NCBI GenBank assembly: GCA_035495815.1
Contig: DATJFH010000002.1
Location: 1-12,737, forward strand
Direction: 5' to 3'
Length of the DNA: 12,737 nucleotides
Source of the DNA: DATJFH01 sp035495815
GTDB lineage: Bacteria; Acidobacteriota; Terriglobia; Bryobacterales; Bryobacteraceae
Shown here: positions 1 through 6,625 of the stretch, piece by piece
Numbering within the stretch: position 1 is the first letter of the stretch
How the letters are laid out: every line of letters begins with the position of its first letter
Position numbers and translations under genes: made by a program
The notes under the pieces: model-generated
The model's database searches: none
Told to the model about the DNA's origin: nothing
The model's input: only the letters and a program-made list of their open reading frames with translations

Positions 1-141
1 GTTGAATTCTGATGAACTTCAGCTCCTCCCGACTACGACGACATAAGAAACAGTGTCGAATGTGTTGAATTCTGATGAACCTCAAGTTCTGCTCCTGGCG
101 GTGACGTAGAACCGTGTTGAATGTGTTGAATTTTGATGAAC
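1..141. repeat. Degenerate tandem direct repeat, three copies
   Basis: A 17-base core, GTTGAATTCTGATGAAC, occurs at 1-17 and 64-80, and with one change (C to T) at 125-141. Copies 2 and 3 match over 28 bases (53-80 and 114-141) with two differences, and the repeat itself contains a doubled GTGTTGAAT-like word. The intervals are 33 to 35 bases. They are partly similar to each other: both contain GCTCCT and a GACrTA-GAA stretch. This favours a degenerate tandem repeat of about 61-63 bp over a set of unrelated spacers. The first copy starts exactly at the window edge, so the array probably continues to the left. Function unknown. Confidence 0.75.
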
Positions 142-269
142 GGGGAACGGCGATACGTGCTTACCTCCCGATTTCAGGCTATCGTCCGGGTCAAGGGTTC
201 GGGGGTGGGGCGGGCGGGCCTGCCGCCTGGATTCAGAGAGTTACGAATTTGATTTCAGTGTGAACGGCA
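142..269. other. Non-coding stretch downstream of the minus-strand operon
   Basis: No convincing gene is seen between the repeat array and the last minus-strand stop codon. It contains a short GC-rich dyad (GGCGG at 213-217, CCGCC at 223-227, 5-base loop) about 40 bases past the stop of the UbiB-like gene. There is no T-tract after it on the minus strand, so it is at best a weak terminator candidate. Confidence 0.4.
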
Positions 270-1847
270 TCAGCCGATCTTCGAGAAGGCCCAGAACATC
301 AACGGCAGGGCGGCGGCAGCCAGGATCTTGAGCAACAGGGACCAGGGTTCGGGCGCCGAGCTTCCCCATTGCAGGCTCAGCAGAAAGAACACGAGCAGGC
401 CGCCCAGAATGACGTGATAGGAGATCCGATTTGCCTTTTTTTCAGGCCGCCGCCAATCGCCGGCATCGACGCCGACGGTGATGTCGTTATCGCGCACCTC
501 TTCTACGAGGCGGTTCATTTCCCGGATGGTGGCGAACATGAGCAGACCGGAGCCGAAGGCCCACTCTTCGGCGGACTCGCGGTTGAACATCATACCCCAC
601 TGGGTGCGGATGAGCCGGCCGAGCACGGGCCACATGGCTTCGGTGATGCCATCCTTGGGCGGCGCGCCGGCGCGGACGGCGTCGGAATTCCAGTAACCGG
701 AGGCGAGCAGATTGCGATGCAGGCAGTCGAGGAACAGGGGGCGCGAGGGCACAAGCCTGGCCAGGGCTCGCCAGTTGCTTTCGAAAGCTCCAGCGGAAGC
801 GGGGAACCAACGGTTGATCTTCAACTCCGGCTCGACTCCCGAAAATTCTTCCATCAACAGCTTTTCGAGATCGAGCGGAGGCTCGGCGATGATCAGCCTG
901 ATGAGGGTTTGGGCGGAACGGTGGGCATTGCCCGCCAGGACGGCCGACACATATTTAATGCCGGTGTTGATTACGCCGGGCAAGACCGAGACCGGATCGC
1001 CGAGGCGACGGTAATACAGGCGGCGGTTGGGGCCGACGATCATGGCGTCGAGATCCAGGTCGGCGTCCACCATCGAAAGGGAGAAGAACTGCTCGAGAAT
1101 GGCCGCGGCGACCAGCGCCGGCGCTTCGGCGTCCCCGCGTTCGATCAGCGTCGAAACGGGAAGACCTTCGACGGCGGTCCAGCAAAGGAGACTGGCGGTA
1201 CACAACTCGGGGATCAGCGACGGATATTCGACCAGGGTTTCACCGCGGTAATGGCCCAACACTTCGAGGAAGGACCGCTCGCGGGTCATGGACTCGCCGT
1301 TGCGGACCCATTCGCGGAACTGCAGCAGGATGGAGGGGGCAACAATTCCGGCCAGTTCGGGACGGCCGAGCGAGCGCACACCCTTTTCAAATTCGAGGAG
1401 GCTCTCTTCGGACACCGGGTCGCGGGCGACCTGGACGAAAACGGGTTGCAGCCGGTACTTCGAAAGGTACGCCGTCCGCGACAGCGTATTCCAAACCGGG
1501 GCCGGCGACAGGTTGGAGGCCACCTCTTCGGCGGCGGAGCCAAGCTCCCGGTGGATGGCTGCCGCGACAACGGACTGGGGGACCACGGGAAGGTCGAGCC
1601 GGACTTTCCGAAGCTCCGAGATATAGGCGCCGCCGAGCAGATCGGCGCGCCAGGCGAGGAAGCGGGCGAAGACGGCGTAGATCCCGCCCAGCTGAGACAG
1701 CGCTTCACAGAGGCCGGCGGCGCTTCCGTCAAAGCGCTTCTCGTCGGTGGGAATCCCGCTCTCGCCCCAGATGCCGGGTGAGCCTAATCCATGGCGGTCG
1801 AAGACCGAGGCGGCGTGTTCGGCGGACGGGGCTGAGCGGCGGGGCAA
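270..1847 (-). CDS. Degenerate UbiB/ABC1-like pseudokinase, membrane-anchored
   Basis: 525 aa from a TTG start; an in-frame TAA lies two codons upstream, and a GGGAG about 12 bases upstream is a possible ribosome site. I place it in the UbiB family by order of motifs rather than by strong similarity. An N-terminal RHGLG segment (18-22) is followed by LGG...ADLL (53-71), which aligns with the UbiB KxGQ region, then VFVQVARDPV (136-145), which aligns with the ATP-lysine strand, then DADLDLDAMIV (261-271), which aligns with HADLHPANLL. The key residues are replaced: KxGQ by VFAR (59-62), the lysine by Gln139, the HxDxHPxxN His and Asn by Asp and Ala, and the DFG Asp by Arg281. Two C-terminal hydrophobic helices (about 475-493 and 502-522) match the tail of the neighbouring UbiB. 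It lies 44 bp after the intact ubiB-like gene, so it is probably cotranscribed and is likely a diverged, non-catalytic partner. It would usually be called hypothetical; certainty of family membership is moderate. Confidence 0.75.
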   Translation of the reverse strand: MPRRSAPSAEHAASVFDRHGLGSPGIWGESGIPTDEKRFDGSAAGLCEALSQLGGIYAVFARFLAWRADLLGGAYISELRKVRLDLPVVPQSVVAAAIHRELGSAAEEVASNLSPAPVWNTLSRTAYLSKYRLQPVFVQVARDPVSEESLLEFEKGVRSLGRPELAGIVAPSILLQFREWVRNGESMTRERSFLEVLGHYRGETLVEYPSLIPELCTASLLCWTAVEGLPVSTLIERGDAEAPALVAAAILEQFFSLSMVDADLDLDAMIVGPNRRLYYRRLGDPVSVLPGVINTGIKYVSAVLAGNAHRSAQTLIRLIIAEPPLDLEKLLMEEFSGVEPELKINRWFPASAGAFESNWRALARLVPSRPLFLDCLHRNLLASGYWNSDAVRAGAPPKDGITEAMWPVLGRLIRTQWGMMFNRESAEEWAFGSGLLMFATIREMNRLVEEVRDNDITVGVDAGDWRRPEKKANRISYHVILGGLLVFFLLSLQWGSSAPEPWSLLLKILAAAALPLMFWAFSKIG

Positions 1848-1891
1848 CGTTTATGCGATCTCCCAACTGGCGGCCCAGGGACACACGCAGG

Positions 1892-3556
1892 CTACTTTGC
1901 CAGCGTGAGCCGGCGCAGGAGTAAGAGCAGCCAGATTGTCCATGATGTCACAAAAATTTTGACGATGACGGCCCAAAAGGCGGAGTCGCGCATTGTGCCG
2001 GCCGCTCCGCCGAGGGAGAGATAGACGACGGTCAAAGCCCACACGGCGGCGCCGGCGAGGATTCTGAGGCGCAGCGGGCGGTCGGGGTCGGGGTCGGGCC
2101 GGGCAAAGGTTTTGAGGTTGATCTGCCTCCGCTCGAAGAGCTCGACGGCTCTCACCATGGAGGAGGGTCCGGTCTTCATCCAGACGGCCACGTCGGTCAA
2201 CATGGTAATGAGACCGCCGGAGGCGAGGATCTTTTTGCGGGACTGTTCGAAAAGATACTCTTCGACGACATTGCGCAGGGCGTGGGCCAGATCGAGGCCG
2301 GGGGCGAGGCGGGAGACCACGCCGTCGACAAGCACGGTGGAGCGGATGTACTTGACCATTTCGCCATCCACGAGGGCGCCGTAATTCCGGGCGGCGGTCA
2401 GCAGGTCCATCATGGTAATGGTGACCGAGACGCGGAAGCGGGCTTTGCCGTGGACCGAGGGCTCGACGTACCAGGTCCGCGCCATCTGAGCGATGCGGCG
2501 GCGCATGCCTTCGAGGTCGGTGTCGGGGGTCAGGGTGCAGATATTGAGAAACTGGCGATAAATCGCCTCGGGGTCGCCGGCCGAGTAGGCGAGCGTGAGC
2601 TCGATCTGTTTATGCCGGGCTTCCTGGGTCAGTTTGGCGACGATGCCGAAATCGACGTAGCCGACGACGTTGCCGGGCAGAATGAGAAGATTGGCCGGAT
2701 GCAGGTCGGCGTGGAAGACGCCGAAGCGGAAGGCGTCCCGGAGGAAGTTGGTGATGACGTTGGCGCAGAAGACACCGGGGTCGAAGCCGATGGATTTCAA
2801 ATTGGCGAGAGCGGCCTGGTCATTGCTCTCGACCAGACGGAGATAGGCGGAGACGCTGAACCCTTCGAGGAATTCGGTGGTCAGGACACGCGAGGTGGTC
2901 AACTCCCAGAAGACCTTCGGAATGCGCTCGGTGGCGGAGCCGACGGCATTGCGGCCGACCAGATCGCAGTGGCTGGCTTCGCGGCGATAATCGAGCTCGT
3001 CGCGGGTCCAGGTCACCTGCTCGCGAACGAGGTCGCGCACGAAGTAAAAGCTTCTCACGCGGAACAGGAAAATCAGCCAGACGAAACTCTGAAGCAGCAG
3101 GGTATCGCGGTGGAACGTCTGCAGGACGCCGGGCCTTCTGACTTTGACGGCGACGGAAACGCCGTCGTGCAGCCGGGCGCGGTGCACCTGGCCGATGGAG
3201 GCAGAGCCGATGGCGTCGTAGTCGAATTCGGCGTAGAGCTCCTCGGGCGGACGTCCGAACTCGGCGAGGAAAACTCCGGATATTTCCTCGCGGCTGCTGG
3301 TGGGGACGCGGTCGAGGAGGGAGAGCAGGGCGTCGCAGTATTCCTTGGGAAGGATATCGACCTGAAGGGACATGATCTGTCCCAGCTTGAGAAAAGAGCC
3401 GCCGACCCGCTCGAATCCTTCACGCAGGAGAAGGTGTCCCTGGACAGGCTGTCCGGCCATACGGCGGCGCGCGACGACGGTCAACAGGTGCAGGACGACA
3501 CGGAGCACCTGAAAGAAGCGGTGCAGGAAGTCGAACAAGGCCTGGCGGGAGGTCAT
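1892..3556 (-). CDS. UbiB/ABC1 (ADCK/COQ8-type) atypical kinase family protein
   Basis: 554 aa, ATG start with GGGGAG five bases upstream. UbiB/COQ8 proteins are membrane-associated protein-kinase-like ATPases. They support quinone biosynthesis and, in some members, lipid transport or homeostasis; the physiological substrate is generally unsettled. All hallmark elements are visible: KLGQ (57-60) in the family-specific N-terminal extension, the nucleotide loop GSASIGQVH (117-125), ATP-lysine K138 in VAVKVRRPG, ELDYRREA (187-194, the ExD region), HADLHPANL (282-290) with catalytic D284 and N289, and DFG (302-304). Two membrane helices close the protein (about 498-518 and 526-547), as in many UbiB members. 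It lies between the FG-GAP gene (48 bp upstream) and a degenerate paralogue (44 bp downstream). No ubiquinone or menaquinone biosynthesis genes are nearby, so a role other than quinone synthesis is possible. I leave the symbol blank because orthology to E. coli ubiB is not shown. Confidence 0.93.
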   Translation of the reverse strand: MTSRQALFDFLHRFFQVLRVVLHLLTVVARRRMAGQPVQGHLLLREGFERVGGSFLKLGQIMSLQVDILPKEYCDALLSLLDRVPTSSREEISGVFLAEFGRPPEELYAEFDYDAIGSASIGQVHRARLHDGVSVAVKVRRPGVLQTFHRDTLLLQSFVWLIFLFRVRSFYFVRDLVREQVTWTRDELDYRREASHCDLVGRNAVGSATERIPKVFWELTTSRVLTTEFLEGFSVSAYLRLVESNDQAALANLKSIGFDPGVFCANVITNFLRDAFRFGVFHADLHPANLLILPGNVVGYVDFGIVAKLTQEARHKQIELTLAYSAGDPEAIYRQFLNICTLTPDTDLEGMRRRIAQMARTWYVEPSVHGKARFRVSVTITMMDLLTAARNYGALVDGEMVKYIRSTVLVDGVVSRLAPGLDLAHALRNVVEEYLFEQSRKKILASGGLITMLTDVAVWMKTGPSSMVRAVELFERRQINLKTFARPDPDPDRPLRLRILAGAAVWALTVVYLSLGGAAGTMRDSAFWAVIVKIFVTSWTIWLLLLLRRLTLAK

Positions 3557-3581
3557 GAGGGCTCCCCGCGGCGGCGGGCCA

Positions 3582-3600
3582 CGGCGCTGCGCGGGCGCCG
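3582..3600 (-). other. Intercistronic GC hairpin
   Basis: CGGCGC (3582-3587) and GCGCCG (3595-3600) form a perfect 6-bp stem with a 7-base loop in the 48-bp gap between the FG-GAP gene and the UbiB gene. There is no T-tract, so a role in mRNA processing or stability is more likely than termination. It may also be chance in GC-rich DNA. Confidence 0.35.
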
Positions 3601-3604
3601 AAGA

Positions 3605-5959
3605 TCAGACGGGGCGGGCACCGGCCTCCGGCTCCGCGATCCAGCGCCCTTCACCCTCGGTGATGCGGACGCGCGTATTCACCGGCAGATGCTCAAACTT
3701 TTCCCGCAGGCCGCTGGGCCACCAGATTTCGAGTTCGTCGACAGCGGTGAGCGGTCCGAGGCCGAAGTGCTGTTGCGGAGGCAGGCATCCGAAATTACTT
3801 CCGTTATTGATCACGCGGTACTGCTCGCGGCCGCCGGCGACCAGTTTGAGGCGGGAGCCGATGGCGGCGCGGTTGCTCGTGGTACCGGTCAACAGGACGG
3901 CGAGGTAGTTGCCGGGCCTCTGTTTGGGGGCAAAGACCGCGGTGGTGAGCAGGTCGCCCGGGAAGGCGCCGCCGGTGGCGGAAAGGAGGATCAGGCGGCC
4001 GTCGCCGAACAGGTCCGCGCAATTGACGCCGTGTCCTTTCCCGGTAGCGGGCAGGCCGGCCGAGAAGGTCACGTTACGGAACTGCTTCCCGTCGCTTTCG
4101 TACACGACCAGCGGCTCGACGCGGTCCATGAGCGGACCGCCGTTGCCGAGCGCGATGTCGAGATAACCGTCGTTATCGAGGTCGGCCGCGTTGCCGCTCA
4201 TACTTCCCCAACACTCGGTGAGGCCGAGCTCGGGGCCGATGAGCGAGAAGCTGCCGTCGCGGTTATTGCGGTACACGCGGGTCGGATGCCCGCCGGGCGC
4301 CGTGCCGCCGGTTTGCATCGAGTACACGGTGTCCTCGTGGGGGCCCCAAGTGTACTGAATGATGTCGAGCCAGCCGTCGTTGTCGATATCGCAGAACTGG
4401 GCGTTGAAGGCCATCACGGGAAGCCCGAGGCCGGATTCGGCGGTGACGTCGGTGAAGGTCCCGTCTCCGTTATTGCGAAACAGCTGCGGCTCGCCGATGG
4501 CGTTGGAGAGGAACAGATCGGGGAAGCCGTCATTATTGTAATCTCCCCAGGTGTGGCCGATGGCGGGCCAGCGGGAGACGATTCCGGCCTGGGCGGCCAC
4601 TTCGGTGAAGGTCCCGTCGCCGTTGTTGTGGAAGAGCTTGTGGGGTGTTCTGCGGTCGAACAGGCCGGCGATGTTGGTGCAGACGAACAGGTCGAGCCTG
4701 CCGTCGAGGTCGTAATCGCACCAGGAGCAGGTGAAGGAAGGCCCCCAGCAGGAGACGCCGCTCTCGAGGCTGACGTCGGTGAAGGTGCCGTCGCCGTTGT
4801 TACGCCAAAGCTCGACCATGCCGCCGAAGAAGCCGGCGCGGCAGACGGCGAGGCCGGGGTAGCCGGTGTTCAGGTAATCGCCGGCGGCGATTCCGAAGCC
4901 GTTGGTGCCGTGATAGAGACCGCTTTCGACACTGACATCGGTAAACGTGCCGTCGCCGTTGTTGCGATAGAGGCTGAGGCCGCCGTGGGCGCAGGCGATG
5001 GCGACGTCGAGGCGGCCGTCGTTATCGTAGTCGAACACGGCGATACCGCGGCCGCCGCTGGTTTTATCGAGGCCCACGCGGGCGGAGATCTCTTCGTATT
5101 CCACGCCGGCTTTGGCATGGCCGGTCTGCATCTCCATGCGGTTGGAGGGGGAGACCCATTCCGGATATCCCCCCAGCTTCCGGGCGGCGAGCCAGGCCCA
5201 GAAGCGCGCGGGCGCGTTCCGCGGGTTGACGTCGAGGGCCCGGTTTTCATGGGACAGGGCGGTTTCGAAATCGCCGGAGAAGAACGAGGCGACGCCGGCT
5301 TCATGCAACGCGGTGGAGCGTACGGAGACGTCGCCGGAAGTGGCCGCGGCCTGGTTCAAATGCTCGACCGCTTCGCGATAGCGTCCGACCTTGACGAGGC
5401 TGCGTCCGAGCTCCATGCGGCGGGCTCCGTCGGCGGGATGAGCGGCCACCCATTGCTCCTGGCGCTCGATCAGCTCGCGATATTCCAGCGTGATGTAGAC
5501 CGGGAACTCGGAAAAAATCTGCAGGCAGAACTTCACGAATTCGGCGTACTTGGCGCCGCCGGTGACCTCGAGGGTCTTCAGTCCGCGGATGCCGGCGTCG
5601 GTGAAGAGGGTTCCCACGGCGAGGGGAAGGCGCAGGGCGAGGGCGAGGGGGTTCGACTGGTCCGAATGGACAAACTGAAACGAAGTACGGACGGCCTGAA
5701 ACCAACGTTCCACGGCTTGGGGAAGGGCTTCGGGGCTGGGCGGGGTGAAGTAGGCGATGCGGGCGGTGCGGTTGGCGAGGTCCGAGACGGCCTCGTCGAG
5801 AGTGGCCGGGCCGAGGGCGGGAGAGCCGGAAGGCGGAGAAGGGGCCGGGGCGAATTTGTCCAGCGCGTCCTGGGCGGTGCGAAGGGCGGTTTCCGTGAGA
5901 GTGAGGCCTTTCCCGGCCATTCTCAACGACAATGCGGCGAACTGGGAAAGCAGGCTCAC
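3605..5959 (-). CDS. TPR / FG-GAP beta-propeller / ASPIC-UnbV protein (CRTAC1 type), copy 1
   Basis: 784 aa from a GTG start. I prefer this start to longer in-frame options because GAGGA lies at good spacing and because the protein then aligns with copies 2 and 3 from its first residues. Residues 1-175 form a helical N-terminal region I cannot name, with no signal peptide. About 176-265 look like TPR helices (GRYREAVEHLNQA, FFSGDFETALSHENRAL). About 285-665 are FG-GAP/VCBS blades with Ca-loop motifs: FDYDNDGRLD (309), CDYDLDGRLD (414), GDYNNDGFPD (472), CDIDNDGWLD (523) and ADLDNDGYLD (592), each followed by NNGDGTFTDV-like strands. The second blade loop (GDYLNTGYPG, 360) has lost its acidic residues. 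About 684-768 are the ASPIC/UnbV domain (SNRAAIGSRL, GSNFGCLP, QHFGLG, WWPSG). Cys583 (ECWG) and Cys725 (GCLP) are shared with copy 2. The function of this family in bacteria is unknown. It follows a redoxin gene by 49 bp. Confidence 0.92.
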   Translation of the reverse strand: MSLLSQFAALSLRMAGKGLTLTETALRTAQDALDKFAPAPSPPSGSPALGPATLDEAVSDLANRTARIAYFTPPSPEALPQAVERWFQAVRTSFQFVHSDQSNPLALALRLPLAVGTLFTDAGIRGLKTLEVTGGAKYAEFVKFCLQIFSEFPVYITLEYRELIERQEQWVAAHPADGARRMELGRSLVKVGRYREAVEHLNQAAATSGDVSVRSTALHEAGVASFFSGDFETALSHENRALDVNPRNAPARFWAWLAARKLGGYPEWVSPSNRMEMQTGHAKAGVEYEEISARVGLDKTSGGRGIAVFDYDNDGRLDVAIACAHGGLSLYRNNGDGTFTDVSVESGLYHGTNGFGIAAGDYLNTGYPGLAVCRAGFFGGMVELWRNNGDGTFTDVSLESGVSCWGPSFTCSWCDYDLDGRLDLFVCTNIAGLFDRRTPHKLFHNNGDGTFTEVAAQAGIVSRWPAIGHTWGDYNNDGFPDLFLSNAIGEPQLFRNNGDGTFTDVTAESGLGLPVMAFNAQFCDIDNDGWLDIIQYTWGPHEDTVYSMQTGGTAPGGHPTRVYRNNRDGSFSLIGPELGLTECWGSMSGNAADLDNDGYLDIALGNGGPLMDRVEPLVVYESDGKQFRNVTFSAGLPATGKGHGVNCADLFGDGRLILLSATGGAFPGDLLTTAVFAPKQRPGNYLAVLLTGTTSNRAAIGSRLKLVAGGREQYRVINNGSNFGCLPPQQHFGLGPLTAVDELEIWWPSGLREKFEHLPVNTRVRITEGEGRWIAEPEAGARPV

Positions 5960-5984
5960 TGGGCTGTCCTCATTGGCTGTCCTC
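5956..5984 (-). promoter_or_regulatory. Tandemly duplicated ribosome site with a five-codon leader ORF
   Basis: Ten bases, GAGGACAGCC, occur twice in a row (5984-5975 and 5971-5962). The first copy precedes an ATG (5973-5971) that opens an ORF of five codons (MRTAQ). Its TGA (5958-5956) overlaps the GTG start of the FG-GAP gene (5959-5957) in a GTGA arrangement. The second copy is the ribosome site for that GTG. This may be a translation-coupling leader, or simply a small duplication of the ribosome site. Confidence 0.5.
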
Positions 5985-6008
5985 GCTTGGGCATGATTCC
6001 GGGGCCGG

Positions 6009-6560
6009 TCAGAGCTGTTTGGGAAGCTGGTAGTAAACGGTCTCGATGGCGCATCCAAAGCTGGGGGTATCGGGGCGGGCGATGGGCTCGCCGCTCAGAA
6101 ACTGCGCAATCGCCGGCTGGAGGTACTCGAGGTAATCGGGATCGCCGGGAAGCTTGAAATTATCGATCGCGCCGCGATAGCGAAAGCGCCCTTCCGTATC
6201 GAGCAAGTAACAGCGCGGCGTCTGTTGTGAAAACCAGAGGCGGGCAACGCGGGCGCCTTCGTCCCTGAGGATGGGAAACGAGAGCCCGCGGGCGCGGACG
6301 GCCGAGATCATCTGCCCGGGGGTCTCATTGAGGCGGGAGGCGATGGCGGCGAAACCGAGCTGCGGATAACGTCCGGCGAAGCTATTGAAGAAAGCGTCGT
6401 AGCGCACGCAGTGGGCGCAGGAGCCGGACCAGAACACGAGCAGGGCGCCGCGGCGGCCGCCGAGAAGGTCATCGAGGCTGCGCTCTCCGCCGCCGTCGAG
6501 CAAGGGAAGGCGAAAGCCCGGCGCCAGCTCGCCCACCTGCTGTGTCTGCAATCCGCTCAT
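6009..6560 (-). CDS. Thioredoxin-fold redoxin (TlpA/AhpC-TSA-like), copy 1
   Basis: 183 aa, ATG start with only a weak ribosome site. It has a thioredoxin fold: a beta strand RGALLVFW (37-44) leads to the CxxC pair C48-A-H-C51 in CAHCVRYD, then QTPR (113-116) carries the expected cis-proline loop, then YRGAIDN (128-134). The tail holds a further cysteine in FGCAI (Cys170). A thiol-disulfide oxidoreductase role is expected from the CxxC; it is not a typical peroxiredoxin because the PxxxTxxC motif is absent. Histidine before the second cysteine (CxHC) resembles DsbA-type CPHC centres and may make it oxidising (inference). There is no signal peptide or lipobox, unlike most TlpA and ResA proteins, so it is probably cytosolic. 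It lies 63 bp after the patatin gene and 49 bp before the FG-GAP gene, presumably its partner. Confidence 0.88.
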   Translation of the reverse strand: MSGLQTQQVGELAPGFRLPLLDGGGERSLDDLLGGRRGALLVFWSGSCAHCVRYDAFFNSFAGRYPQLGFAAIASRLNETPGQMISAVRARGLSFPILRDEGARVARLWFSQQTPRCYLLDTEGRFRYRGAIDNFKLPGDPDYLEYLQPAIAQFLSGEPIARPDTPSFGCAIETVYYQLPKQL

Positions 6561-6603
6561 ACCGTATGACTCTATGTATACGCTCGTGCCGGGAGCCGCC
6601 GAA

Positions 6604-6625
6604 GACCGGAAGACGCGGTCCGGTC
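6604..6625 (-). other. Hairpin over the stop codon of the patatin gene
   Basis: GACCGGA (6604-6610) and TCCGGTC (6619-6625) form a perfect 7-bp stem with an 8-base loop. One arm overlaps the TGA stop (6624-6626). There is no run of T after it on the minus strand, so termination would be weak; it might tune expression of the downstream genes relative to the lipase. Confidence 0.4.

Noticed and set aside
1..141. A confident CRISPR array
   Set aside because: Only two full repeat copies and one partial, with differences between them, intervals that resemble each other, and no cas genes in view.
369..1781. A 470-codon plus-strand open frame
   Set aside because: It is antisense to the UbiB-like pseudokinase gene, is low in complexity and has no recognisable domain. 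The minus-strand frame has family motifs and a membrane tail.
5960..6058. Longer start (6058) for FG-GAP copy 1 overlapping redoxin 1
   Set aside because: The extra 33 residues do not match copies 2 or 3, whereas the GTG at 5959 has a good ribosome site and aligns at the N-terminus.
2282..6157. A 1291-codon open frame on the plus strand across the UbiB and FG-GAP genes
   Set aside because: It lies fully antisense to genes with clear motifs. Its repeated acidic and valine-rich peptides are the reverse complement of the FG-GAP repeat units, and long antisense frames are expected in GC-rich coding DNA.
6009..6560. Redoxins as peroxiredoxins
   Set aside because: There is no PxxxTxxC peroxidatic motif; the CxxC at 48-51 and the cis-Pro loop fit a thioredoxin/TlpA-type enzyme better.
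6604..6625. Rho-independent terminator after the patatin gene
   Set aside because: The stem is good but no T-tract follows, and the redoxin gene starts only 63 bp on in the same direction.
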